A model generated the notes under the pieces. That model searched no databases. It was not told the origin of the DNA and saw only the letters and a list, made by a program, of their open reading frames with translations. Of a stretch of DNA of 48,423 nt, positions 1-7,728 are shown in pieces. The DNA lies in NCBI GenBank assembly GCA_002011735.1, contig MTOQ01000070.1:21912-70334 (forward strand), read 5' to 3'. Numbering within the stretch: the first letter of the stretch is position 1; each line of letters begins with the position of its first letter. Both the position numbers and the translations under genes were made by a program. Source of the stretch: Nitrospirae bacterium JdFR-81 (GTDB lineage: Bacteria > Nitrospirota > Thermodesulfovibrionia > UBA6902).

Positions 1-20
1 GGCTTGGATACTTTGGCTGA
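1..20 (+). CDS. 3' end of an upstream gene (partial)
   Basis: The first bases read in one frame as Leu-Gly-Tyr-Phe-Gly followed by TGA at 18-20. That stop overlaps the next ATG by one base (TGATG). The arrangement matches the overlapping junctions of the following genes, so I infer that the operon began before the window. The fragment is too short to identify. Confidence 0.3.
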
Positions 21-787
21 TGAGGAGCCTTCTGAGATATCTCTATAGATACATACTGCCGGAGAGGATAAGACCGTATATCGACGTCTTTCCCAGCCTG
101 AGGGGGCCTACCCGCATAGAGAAGATCCTCAACGAAAAAAACATCCTCATCCTCTCGCCCCATCCTGATGACGACATAATAGCCTGTGGAGGCACAATCC
201 ATAGAAGCATAGAATCAGGGGCCCATGTGACCACCGTATATCTGACTGATGGCAGAAAGGGGAACCCCCGATATCCTGAGGATGAACTGATACGGCTCAG
301 GCAGGAGGAGGCCAGGACTGCCTGTGGGATTATAGGGGTGCAGAGGATGATATTTATGGGGAATGTTGATGGTGAGCTCTCTGTCTCCGAGGAGAACGTA
401 GAGAGGCTTTATAATATATTTAGAGAATATGCCCCCGAAGCCGTGATACTCCCCTTTTTCCTTGATAACCACCATGACCATCTTGCAACAAACCACCTGA
501 TTCTGCATTTGCTGAAAACACACCGATTCTCCTTTATGTGTTATGCATATGGGATATGGACACCTTTAATACCAAATATGTTGCTGGATATAACCGATAT
601 AGTTGATATAAAAAGGAGGGCCCTGTCTGCCTTTAAGACACAATTAGAGGTGTTTGATCTGATCGAGCTCTCGCTCTCCATATCAAGATACTGTGCGTTC
701 ATCCACGGCAATGGAAAGGGCTATTATGAGGGCTTTGTGGCCTGCTCAGCCGCTGAATACAGGAGATTGATGGAAATATCTCGATGA
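20..787 (+). CDS. PIG-L/LmbE family N-acetylglucosaminyl deacetylase
   Basis: This 255-residue protein is a predicted zinc-dependent deacetylase acting on N-acetyl groups of a sugar. The PIG-L family acts on GlcNAc-linked lipids, GlcNAc-inositol or glycan intermediates. The N-terminal metal motif PHPDDD is at residues 47-52 (His48, Asp50, Asp51), followed by CGGTI. A second histidine-rich motif, NHHDH, lies near residue 150 and would supply the remaining metal ligand. There is no signal peptide, so it is probably cytoplasmic. It opens an operon of glycosyltransferases: its TGA overlaps the next ATG (ATGA), which implies translational coupling. The substrate is inferred only from this context. 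A second PIG-L protein lies at 33633-34370. Confidence 0.88.
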   Translation: MRSLLRYLYRYILPERIRPYIDVFPSLRGPTRIEKILNEKNILILSPHPDDDIIACGGTIHRSIESGAHVTTVYLTDGRKGNPRYPEDELIRLRQEEARTACGIIGVQRMIFMGNVDGELSVSEENVERLYNIFREYAPEAVILPFFLDNHHDHLATNHLILHLLKTHRFSFMCYAYGIWTPLIPNMLLDITDIVDIKRRALSAFKTQLEVFDLIELSLSISRYCAFIHGNGKGYYEGFVACSAAEYRRLMEISR

Positions 788-1992
788 AGATACTCCATAT
801 AAATAGTGCCCCTGTATATGGTGGTGCCGAGATATACCTCAAGGGCCTCTGTGCATTGCTTTCAGAGAAGGGTCACGACTCTATATTCTGCTATACTACC
901 TATGCCCCTGATGGCTATAAAAGGGAGAGAAACGAATACTTTATAGGGGAGTCTCAAGGGGTGAGGACAGGCCTTGGGGCTATAAAGAGACTCCGGAGGA
1001 TTATTAACTACGAAAACCCTGATATAATCCATCTCCACAGTGCAGACTACAATACAAGCCCACTGGTTATAAGGGCGATGAAGAGGATGAGACCAACCGT
1101 CTATACCGTGCATAACATCCTGGGCTTCTGTCCCAAGGACCCTGGTGCTGAGAGGCTGGAGGACAGATCACGGATACTCTCAAGCACAAAAGGGATATGT
1201 GATCGTCCGGTTGATCTTTCGTGTCTAAAGAGTAAATGCATAAATAACAGAGGGCCTGATAGGATATATACATTGTTATTGAGGCTGTGGAAGATACACG
1301 AATATAAGAGACTGGACAGGATCGTTGTGCATAGCAGGTTTGTAAAAGAGACCCTGTTACGGCAGGGCTTCCCCAAGGAGAAGATCTCCCTTGTAAAGAT
1401 GTTTATCCCTGTCGAGAGGCAGTGGCAGAGAGAGCCGGTATCGAGTGAGCGTGATAAGGCTATTCTTTTTATCGGCTCATTATCAAGGGCAAAGGGTATA
1501 TTTGAATTTGTAAGGGCCCTGAACATGATAAGGGACATAAAGTATAAGGCGATAATAGTGGGTGATGGATACTGTTACAGAGAGGTCCGTAGAGATATAG
1601 AGAGGATGAATCTATCGGAGAAGGTCATCTTAAAAGGTTGGGTGTCTCACGAGATGCTCCACATCTATTACAACATGGCCTCTGTGGTGGTTATGCCAAC
1701 CATGTGCCCTGAGGCCCTTGGGTTTGTCGGCATAGAGGCCATGTATTTTGGCAAACCGGTCATAGCCTTTGATTCAGGAGGGATCAATGAGTGGTTAAGG
1801 CACGGCAGCAACGGATACATCGTACCTTTTAACGATGTAAAGGGGTTTGCAGATGTAATAAGGCATACCCTTGAAGATGACAGGATGAGACTCAAACTCA
1901 GTGAGAATGCGATCGTGATGTCCCAGGAGTTTCTGCATAGGGATCGTCATATCGAGAGGATATTGGAGATTTACAGGGAGGCGAAGAGATAA
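784..1992 (+). CDS. Glycosyltransferase family 4
   Basis: This 402-residue protein has the two-Rossmann GT-B layout. The N-terminal acceptor domain begins MKILHINSAPVYGGAE with a glycine-rich loop. The C-terminal nucleotide-sugar domain includes LFIGSLSRAKGI and a retaining-GT EX7E motif (Glu310 and Glu318, within EALGFVGIEA). A central stretch after VHNILGFCP holds several spaced cysteines, seen in a subset of GT4 enzymes. It should transfer a sugar from a nucleotide donor to a growing glycan on the cytoplasmic side; donor and acceptor cannot be read from sequence. The start overlaps the deacetylase stop by four bases. Its TAA at 1990-1992 overlaps the proposed start of the next gene. Confidence 0.93.
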   Translation: MKILHINSAPVYGGAEIYLKGLCALLSEKGHDSIFCYTTYAPDGYKRERNEYFIGESQGVRTGLGAIKRLRRIINYENPDIIHLHSADYNTSPLVIRAMKRMRPTVYTVHNILGFCPKDPGAERLEDRSRILSSTKGICDRPVDLSCLKSKCINNRGPDRIYTLLLRLWKIHEYKRLDRIVVHSRFVKETLLRQGFPKEKISLVKMFIPVERQWQREPVSSERDKAILFIGSLSRAKGIFEFVRALNMIRDIKYKAIIVGDGYCYREVRRDIERMNLSEKVILKGWVSHEMLHIYYNMASVVVMPTMCPEALGFVGIEAMYFGKPVIAFDSGGINEWLRHGSNGYIVPFNDVKGFADVIRHTLEDDRMRLKLSENAIVMSQEFLHRDRHIERILEIYREAKR

Positions 1993-3164
1993 AGGTCTGC
2001 ATTGACATAACCCATATCGGCGTCAGGACCGACGACATAGGCGGGGTCTACCACTATATACTTAACTATATTGAGTTCCTGAAGAGGCTTGACCCAGAGA
2101 ACGAATACATCCTGCTTATAAACGCCTTCAGGAATATCAACCACGAGATGATCCATAACCTCAGGCAAGGCATAAAAGGAAGGGACAACTTCAGACTGAA
2201 GCTGGTCAGACTCCCACAGAGGGTATGGCGTGCCCTGGATATCCCTGTTGAGACATTCACAGGTATGATCTCACTCCTTCATGGTCTGAACAGCGAGCTG
2301 TTACCCTCAAGATGCAGAAGCGTTGTTACAGTGCATGACCTGAGGGCATTGGAGTTTGAGGACAAGACGCTCTATGGCCCTTTACTTGCTCACGAGGAAT
2401 ATAAAAGACGGAGGGACTTCTTTCGTAGAAGGCTGCAACTCCTCCCCTGGTCACTGAAGAAGGCCAAGAGAGTCATCTCCATATCGAACTTTACAAAGAA
2501 GCGAATCATAGAAAATTTTGGTATACCAGAGGAATCTATCGATGTGGTATATCATGGTGTATCCACCATCTTTAAGAAGACAGAAGACGAGGAGATAATA
2601 AAACAGATAAAGGAGAAGTTTAATATCCGTAAAGAGTATCTACTATATGTGGGTAAGCTTGATCCGATGAAGAATATCGAAAGATTAATAGATGCATTCA
2701 GACTGATAAGAAGGGACTTTGATGTAATGCTTGTCCTGTCCGGCCCTTGCTCACTATACAGAAGAGTTATAGAGGCAAGGATCAAAGATCAAAACCTTTC
2801 TGATGATGTGGTATTCACAGATTATGTCATATCAGCCGACCTCGTCGCCTTGTATAATGGTGCCACTGCCTTTGTCCTACCTTCACTCTATGAAGGCTTT
2901 GGCTTACCCCTTATCGAGGCCATGAGATGTGGATGCCCTGTGATAGCATCAAATGTAGGGGCCATACCAGAGATAGTGGGGGACTCTGCTGTATTGTTCG
3001 ACCCCCTCTCAGAGGAAAAAATGGCATATGCTATAGCAAGCGTCCTTTCTGATAAAAGACTCAGGGATAGATTGATAAATTCAGGGCTCTGCAGGGCCCA
3101 ATCCTTTACATGGGAGAAGACCGTCACCGAGACCATAGGAGTTTACAGGAGATGTCTAAGTTAA
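1989..3164 (+). CDS. Glycosyltransferase family 4 with probable AUA start codon
   Basis: The first ATG in this frame is at 2148, but the frame is open from 1941 and encodes a canonical GT4 N-terminus well before it: ATA-AAG-GTC at 1989, then CIDITHIGVR and a GGVYHYILNYIEFL helix. The ATA at 1989 overlaps the previous TAA as ATAA and has a good ribosome site (GGGAGG, about 7 bases upstream). No ATG, GTG or TTG lies in frame between 1941 and 2148. I therefore annotate an AUA start giving 391 residues. A single G-to-A change in an ancestral ATGA would explain it. The C-terminal domain has LLYVGKLDPMKN and the EX7E motif EGFGLPLIE (Glu302 and Glu310). It should be a retaining, cytoplasmic glycan-assembly enzyme. 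Family call is firm; the start is less so. Confidence 0.85.
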   Translation: MKVCIDITHIGVRTDDIGGVYHYILNYIEFLKRLDPENEYILLINAFRNINHEMIHNLRQGIKGRDNFRLKLVRLPQRVWRALDIPVETFTGMISLLHGLNSELLPSRCRSVVTVHDLRALEFEDKTLYGPLLAHEEYKRRRDFFRRRLQLLPWSLKKAKRVISISNFTKKRIIENFGIPEESIDVVYHGVSTIFKKTEDEEIIKQIKEKFNIRKEYLLYVGKLDPMKNIERLIDAFRLIRRDFDVMLVLSGPCSLYRRVIEARIKDQNLSDDVVFTDYVISADLVALYNGATAFVLPSLYEGFGLPLIEAMRCGCPVIASNVGAIPEIVGDSAVLFDPLSEEKMAYAIASVLSDKRLRDRLINSGLCRAQSFTWEKTVTETIGVYRRCLS

Positions 3165-4432
3165 AAAAACTCCTCATTATCACTCCCCAGGACTACAGAG
3201 GGTATTCAAATTTCAGACTCCACCACATAGTCTCTTATTTCAAGAAGAGGTGTGAGGATATAACAGTACTTTATCGGTATCATATAAGAAAAGAAAAGAG
3301 AACATTATTGCAATCCATAGGCTCCCTATTTTTGGTTAACCTCCTCTTTGAGAGGGATGATAACCTCACCCTTATCAGAATCGATCCCCTCTTGAATCAT
3401 AAACACAGCCTTGGTCTTGGCATGCTCAGGATTACGGACCCATACACCATTGGAGAGAATAAATTAAAGAGGTTTGCAAGCTGGGGGTTGAGTCTATTGG
3501 GTATATTCCCTGATATCCTCATCACACCCTCTCTTTTATTAACTTATCTCCTGAAGTTGAGGGCAAAATACGATGTTATCATCGGACAGGGTCCTTGGGA
3601 GATGGGCCTTGGATGCATCTTGAAGAAACTCGGCAGGGCGAGGCTCCTTGTATACGATGACAGGGACTATGAACCAGGCTTTATCACCACCAACAGGCTC
3701 AGGAGATACATAGTTGCAAAGATGGAGAGGGCTATGTTAAAGAGGGCTGATCTGGTGATCTGCATAGGCAACAGGCTCGCATCGCTCAGAGAGGCCGAGA
3801 CAGGAATAAAGCCTGTAATAATCCCCAATGGTGTAGATTATGCCCTCTTTAGAGGGGCACAGGAGAAGATCCCCCATCCTCCAACCCTGTTTTATATGGG
3901 GTATGTAAACCCATGGAGTGGGCTGGATATCGTGGTAGAGGCCCTTCCGGGCATCAAAAGGGTGATCCCCGCCATTCGCCTCTTGGTAGCAGGGCATGTT
4001 GATGAAAACTACCTTGCCCTCCTGCTCAAGAGGATAAGGGAACTGAATCTTGAAGACAATTTTCGTTATCTTGGTAGATTGGAGTATCATGAACTCATAA
4101 ATCCCCTCAGGGAGAGTGACATCGGTCTTGCTATATCAAGGCCTGTTGAATTAAGGAGGTATGCATTCCCCCTGAAGGTGATCGAATACATGGCCGCAGG
4201 CCTGCCGGTTGTGGCCACCTCAGGGACACAGGCAGAGGAGATAGTAAAGAGACACAACTGTGGCATTGGAACAGAATACAGGACCGATAAGATAGAATAC
4301 TCTCTGCTTGGTATCCTGACCGACAGGGATATATACAGGAGACTATCAATGAATGCAAAGAAGGCTGCACAGGATTATGACTGGGAGAATCTGTTGCACA
4401 AATACTCTGAAATCATCAATAAAAGGATATGA
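3152..4432 (+). CDS. Glycosyltransferase family 4
   Basis: I chose the ATG at 3152 (MSKLKKLLIITPQ) because it starts directly at the first beta strand of the Rossmann domain, giving 426 residues. An upstream ATG at 3110 would add 14 polar residues with no family resemblance. The gene overlaps the previous one by 13 bases, and an AGGAG abuts the ATG. The C-terminal half has the GT4 pattern: LFYMGYVNPWSGLDI, LLVAGHVDENY, then FPLKVIEYMAAGLPVVAT, in which the glutamate corresponds to the second Glu of EX7E. The first Glu position is less typical (PVELRRY). Donor and acceptor are unknown. Its TGA overlaps the next ATG as ATGA. Confidence 0.88.
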   Translation: MSKLKKLLIITPQDYRGYSNFRLHHIVSYFKKRCEDITVLYRYHIRKEKRTLLQSIGSLFLVNLLFERDDNLTLIRIDPLLNHKHSLGLGMLRITDPYTIGENKLKRFASWGLSLLGIFPDILITPSLLLTYLLKLRAKYDVIIGQGPWEMGLGCILKKLGRARLLVYDDRDYEPGFITTNRLRRYIVAKMERAMLKRADLVICIGNRLASLREAETGIKPVIIPNGVDYALFRGAQEKIPHPPTLFYMGYVNPWSGLDIVVEALPGIKRVIPAIRLLVAGHVDENYLALLLKRIRELNLEDNFRYLGRLEYHELINPLRESDIGLAISRPVELRRYAFPLKVIEYMAAGLPVVATSGTQAEEIVKRHNCGIGTEYRTDKIEYSLLGILTDRDIYRRLSMNAKKAAQDYDWENLLHKYSEIINKRI

Positions 4433-5577
4433 AGAGGACACTGAAAGAGGGCATCTTCTCCTTCTTCAATTATGCGATCAGGCCCTTCAAGGGGCACGAG
4501 GGCTATCCGATAAAAGATAGAATAAAGAAGATCCTGGTTATAGAGGCAGGCGGGATCGGTGACCTCCTGAGAGTCTTCCCAGTGATTGATGCCCTTGACC
4601 ATAACTTCCCCCATGCATCGATCTCTATTCTTATAGCAGCACCTGTAAGAGAGACCCTCGACCTTTATCCCGAGAAGGGGATATTCTCTGAGATAATCGA
4701 ACTCGACCTTCGCAGGACACACAGGGGGATGATCAGAAAACTACCCCTGATAAGGCTCATCAGGGATAGGGGATACGACCTTGTATACGCATCTGCAAGG
4801 GGAGAGGGCGCAAGGGAGATAAGCCTTATGGCCTTCCTTACAGGGGCCCCTTATAGGATCGGCTTTGAACAGAAGGGACTCAAGGGCGTTTATACATCCG
4901 CCCTAGAATTTAAAAGGGATATCCCCATCCTGAGGCAGAACCTTGAATTGTTAAAGGTGGCTGGTATAAAGGTCATGAATGAAAAAATAAATATAAGGAT
5001 ACCTGACAGGGACCAGGCGGCATCAGACAGACTGGTCAGTCAATTCACACGCCCCATAATAGTCGTCCATCCCTCTACAGCAAGGGACTCCATGCACAGG
5101 ATGTGGGGGATAGATAGATATACCTCACTGATAGGGGAGCTTATCTGCCGATTTCAAGCCGCTGTTGTGCTTATAGGAAGTGCCGAGGAGACAGGGATTG
5201 GCCACCACATCTCGGCTTCGATGAATAACCCCTCCCTGATCAACCTAATCGGAAGAACCTCAATCCCTGTTACAGCAGGAATAATCAAGAGGGCAACACT
5301 GTTCATCGGTAATGACTCAGGCCCCCTCCACATAGCCCTTGCCCTGAATGTCCCGTCGGTCGCCATCTTCGGCCCGACCTCTCCAGATCAGGTTCTGGGT
5401 GACGATTATAGGAAGATGTGTTGTGTTGTAAGCCATCGTGTTGACTGCAGTCCCTGTTACTTACACATGGATCACCATACCCCTTCCTGTAAATCTCCCA
5501 GGTGCATGGATGGGGTGTCAACAGAGGAGGTGTTTGAGGCCGTAAAGGCCCTTCTGAACAGGGGTAAGGATGCATAA
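4429..5577 (+). CDS. Glycosyltransferase family 9 (heptosyltransferase-like)
   Basis: This 382-residue protein resembles ADP-heptose:LPS heptosyltransferases. The N-terminal domain opens with ILVIEAGGIGDLLRVFPVI, the GT9 glycine-aspartate loop. The C-terminal domain has VVHPSTARDSMHRMW, a GSAEE turn and the characteristic FIGNDSGPLHIALAL followed by AIFGPTSP, which shapes the nucleotide-sugar site. Family members add heptose or a similar sugar to lipid A core or another surface glycan at the inner face of the membrane. A C-terminal cluster of five cysteines (CCVVSHRVDCSPC...C...C) is typical of many GT9 proteins. The start overlaps the preceding stop by four bases. The exact sugar is not determinable here. 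Confidence 0.92.
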   Translation: MKRTLKEGIFSFFNYAIRPFKGHEGYPIKDRIKKILVIEAGGIGDLLRVFPVIDALDHNFPHASISILIAAPVRETLDLYPEKGIFSEIIELDLRRTHRGMIRKLPLIRLIRDRGYDLVYASARGEGAREISLMAFLTGAPYRIGFEQKGLKGVYTSALEFKRDIPILRQNLELLKVAGIKVMNEKINIRIPDRDQAASDRLVSQFTRPIIVVHPSTARDSMHRMWGIDRYTSLIGELICRFQAAVVLIGSAEETGIGHHISASMNNPSLINLIGRTSIPVTAGIIKRATLFIGNDSGPLHIALALNVPSVAIFGPTSPDQVLGDDYRKMCCVVSHRVDCSPCYLHMDHHTPSCKSPRCMDGVSTEEVFEAVKALLNRGKDA

Positions 5578-6718
5578 GAGAAGGATCATGATACTGATAA
5601 CCCAGCTCCGATACGATGGTCCTAACAGGGTAATCCACGGGATACTGAAACACATCGACAGAGAGAGGTGGGAGGTCATCATCGGATATCTATATGGTGA
5701 TAGAGACTACGAACCCATCTATAATGAGATGGGCCTTAAGACCGTGTGCTTAGACATGAAAGGCCCGCTGAATGCATGGGTGGATATAAGGGTGATCAGG
5801 AGGCTTGTAGATCTGCTCAGGCAGGAACGGATCCAGCTTTTACATACCCACCTCGTAAGGAGCGATATATATGGTCGTATAGCAGGCAGGATAGCGGGTG
5901 TCCCTGTCATCTCCACCATCCACAATATGGAGAGGCACTTTAAGGGAGGAGGGCTCGGTGACGCCATCGTGAGGTTACTGGACAGGAAGACGATAGGGTA
6001 TTCAAGGCTCGTCACCACTGTATCACACAGCCTCAGGGATTACATACACGAGGCATACAGATTCCCGCTTGAAAGGATACACTGTATACCCAATGGGATT
6101 GACCCTCCCACATCCAGACATCCCTCCATCACAAGGGACACAGTAGGCGTGGCCAAAGATATGCCCCTCATAGGCACGGTTGCACGCCTCCATGAACAGA
6201 AGGGTGTGGACATCCTCATAGACGCCGCACATATAATCCTGAAAAAGGGGATCAGGATGGGTGTATTGATTGTCGGGGATGGCCCTCTGAAGGATGAGCT
6301 CATACTCCGTGCAGGGCAAAAGGAACTGGGTAACAACGTCAGATTCGTAGGCTTTCAAAGGGATGTCTATGGGTATCTCTCCCTGCTTGATGTCTTTGTT
6401 TTACCTTCCAGATGGGAGGGCTTTGGCCTCTCAATCATCGAGGCCATGGCCACGGGCCTGCCTGTGGTCGCAACAAGGGTTGGGGGTATTCCCGAGGTAG
6501 TAGAGGATGGCAGGACAGGGTTTTTAGTGGAAAAAGACGATGCACATGCCCTCGCTGATAGAATCATCTATCTGCTAAGAAACCCTCTGGCCAGAAGGGA
6601 GATGGGCCACAGGGGCCTGGAGAGGTATCACTCTACCTTCAGTGCAACCACCATGAGCAGGCGATATCAGGAGGTTTATCGTTTTATAGAGGGGCCGAGG
6701 TCAAAAATACCTATTTGA
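5570..6718 (+). CDS. Glycosyltransferase family 4
   Basis: This is the last gene of the operon (382 residues), overlapping the GT9 stop by eight bases. The N-terminal domain starts MILITQLRYDGPNRVIHGIL and continues to a HLVRSDIYGRIAGRIAGVPVI segment typical of GT4. The C-terminal domain has GTVARLHEQKGVDILIDAA and the EX7E motif EGFGLSIIE (Glu283 and Glu291), followed by PVVATRVGGIPEVVEDG. It is probably cytoplasmic or loosely membrane-associated and adds a sugar with retention of configuration. No strong terminator follows; a weak hairpin built on GATATC and GATATT lies just past the stop. The next 1 kb holds only a decayed insertion sequence. Confidence 0.93.
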   Translation: MHKRRIMILITQLRYDGPNRVIHGILKHIDRERWEVIIGYLYGDRDYEPIYNEMGLKTVCLDMKGPLNAWVDIRVIRRLVDLLRQERIQLLHTHLVRSDIYGRIAGRIAGVPVISTIHNMERHFKGGGLGDAIVRLLDRKTIGYSRLVTTVSHSLRDYIHEAYRFPLERIHCIPNGIDPPTSRHPSITRDTVGVAKDMPLIGTVARLHEQKGVDILIDAAHIILKKGIRMGVLIVGDGPLKDELILRAGQKELGNNVRFVGFQRDVYGYLSLLDVFVLPSRWEGFGLSIIEAMATGLPVVATRVGGIPEVVEDGRTGFLVEKDDAHALADRIIYLLRNPLARREMGHRGLERYHSTFSATTMSRRYQEVYRFIEGPRSKIPI

Positions 6719-6786
6719 TATCCTTGGAGAGATATTAAATCTAAAATTCAGCTTTACAAAACTTCCAATAGAAATATAAAATTAAA

Positions 6787-6814
6787 AAGGCAACTATCCC
6801 CTTAGAGGTACTTG
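6787..6814 (+). repeat. Left terminal inverted repeat of the IS relic
   Basis: Aligned with the reverse complement of 7627-7653, this 28-base end matches at most positions, with one single-base length difference. The outer part (AAGGCAA, one mismatch, TATCCC) is best conserved. Confidence 0.7.
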
Positions 6815-6889
6815 CTGTAGAGAGGATAAACCTATATCCAAATACAGGAAGCCCTTAAAGGAGCTTACGATTACAGAGAATAACATTGG

Positions 6890-7620
6890 TAATGAGGAAG
6901 CCTGTTATAGCACTTCTTCATGAAATTCGATGGCCAAAAGGGATTGAATTGTTCTCAATTGTGGATATAATAAAGAATATGGAAACTCGGTAAAGGGAAC
7001 AACTTTACAAATGTGGTATTCGAAGAAGACTAGAATAGATTTTGGCAACAGGTTTTTTAGAGTGGGGATATCCGTTAATTAGTTGACTTAAGGATGAGAT
7101 TAAAGTAACATACAAAATAGCCTGGCAGATGCTGAACAGGATATGGGTGGCTACCAAAAGAGGTCCCTATTACTAATTTACTAATAAACTCTCTGGTAGT
7201 GTAGAGGTTGATGAAACATACTTACTGGGGCAGGAGAAAGGGCAAAAGAGGCAGAAGAGCCTCTGGTAAGCAGCCTGTTGTTGGAAATAATCCAGAGAAA
7301 CGGGTCTGTAAGAACTATGGTCGTGCCAAATGTTAAAGGCGGTACTTTTCAGAGCATTATAAGACATCATGTTAAAAGGAAGTATTATCTACACTGATAC
7401 CTGGTACGGCTACAGGGAACTTGATAGAAAAAGCTTTAACCATACGATAATCAACCATGACAATGAATTTATTTTCTGACAAAGAACCACTTCAACAACA
7501 TGGATTGTTATTGGAAACTTTCCAAACATAAGCTTTATGCGAGACATCACAAGATTTTCCAAAAGTATTTACCATATTATCTTGCAGAGCCTGATTTTAT
7601 AAGGTTAACATTATCAAAAT
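6890..7620 (+). pseudogene. Broken IS1595-family transposase
   Basis: Pieces of an IS1595-type transposase can be read in changing frames. One is a helix-turn-helix-like LKDEIKVTYKIAWQMLNRIW (from 7087). Another is the first catalytic motif VEVDETYLLGQEKG (from 7201), which ends at an in-frame TAA. A third, after a frameshift, is LLEIIQRNGSVRTMVVPNVK. Then comes SIIYTDTWYGYREL, which carries the second Asp, and NHFNNMDCYWKLSKH, which aligns to the usual N-x-x-E-G-F-W block with the Glu changed to Asp. Several stops and at least two frameshifts make it non-functional. The small open frames here are decay products. Confidence 0.82.
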
Positions 7621-7626
7621 TTAGCT

Positions 7627-7653
7627 CAGGTACCCTTAAGGGATAATTGCCTT
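7627..7653 (-). repeat. Right terminal inverted repeat of the IS relic
   Basis: The sequence includes the palindrome CCCTTAAGGG and pairs with the left end at 6787-6814. It ends 25 bases before the leader ORF that precedes the next gene. Confidence 0.7.
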
Positions 7654-7678
7654 AAAAATTTTAAGAAGGGAGGTGATA

Positions 7679-7726
7679 ATGGAGGGAAAACACTATAAAA
7701 TAAAACAAGATTTAAAGGAGGCCTAA
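7679..7726 (+). CDS. 15-residue upstream leader ORF
   Basis: An ATG at 7679 sits behind a strong ribosome site (AAGGGAGGTGATA) and opens a 15-codon frame, MEGKHYKIKQDLKEA, ending in TAA at 7724-7726. That is two bases before the ATG of the next gene. Its codons for Lys-Glu-Ala contain the AGGAGG that serves the downstream start. The first residues (MEGKHYK) resemble those of the downstream protein (MKGKHVK), which hints at a small duplication of the start region. It could couple translation of the two frames or be a by-product of that duplication. No function is claimed. Confidence 0.4.
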   Translation: MEGKHYKIKQDLKEA

Positions 7727-7728
7727 TT

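Larger units (their letters stand above)
6787..7653 (+). mobile_element. Degenerate IS1595-like insertion sequence
   Basis: An 867-base relic lies between the glycosyltransferase operon and the next gene. The ends are imperfect inverted repeats: the left end reads AAGGCAACTATCCCCTTA and the right end, reverse-complemented, reads AAGGCAATTATCCCTTAA. Between them are out-of-frame pieces of a DDE transposase. The flanks are A/T-rich and resemble each other (AAAATTAA and AAAATTTT) but are not an exact target duplication. The element looks long dead. The family call rests on the peptide pieces described in the pseudogene entry. Confidence 0.8.

Noticed and set aside
2148-3164. GT4 start at the first ATG (2148)
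   Set aside because: It would remove the first Rossmann strand and the glycine loop, which are clearly encoded upstream in the same frame.
3110-4432. Start of the third GT4 at 3110
   Set aside because: The extra 14 residues are polar, overlap deeply with the previous gene and do not resemble the family; MSKLKKLLII at 3152 fits better.
7173-7370. Small minus-strand ORF in the IS relic
   Set aside because: It is antisense to transposase remnants and has no independent support.
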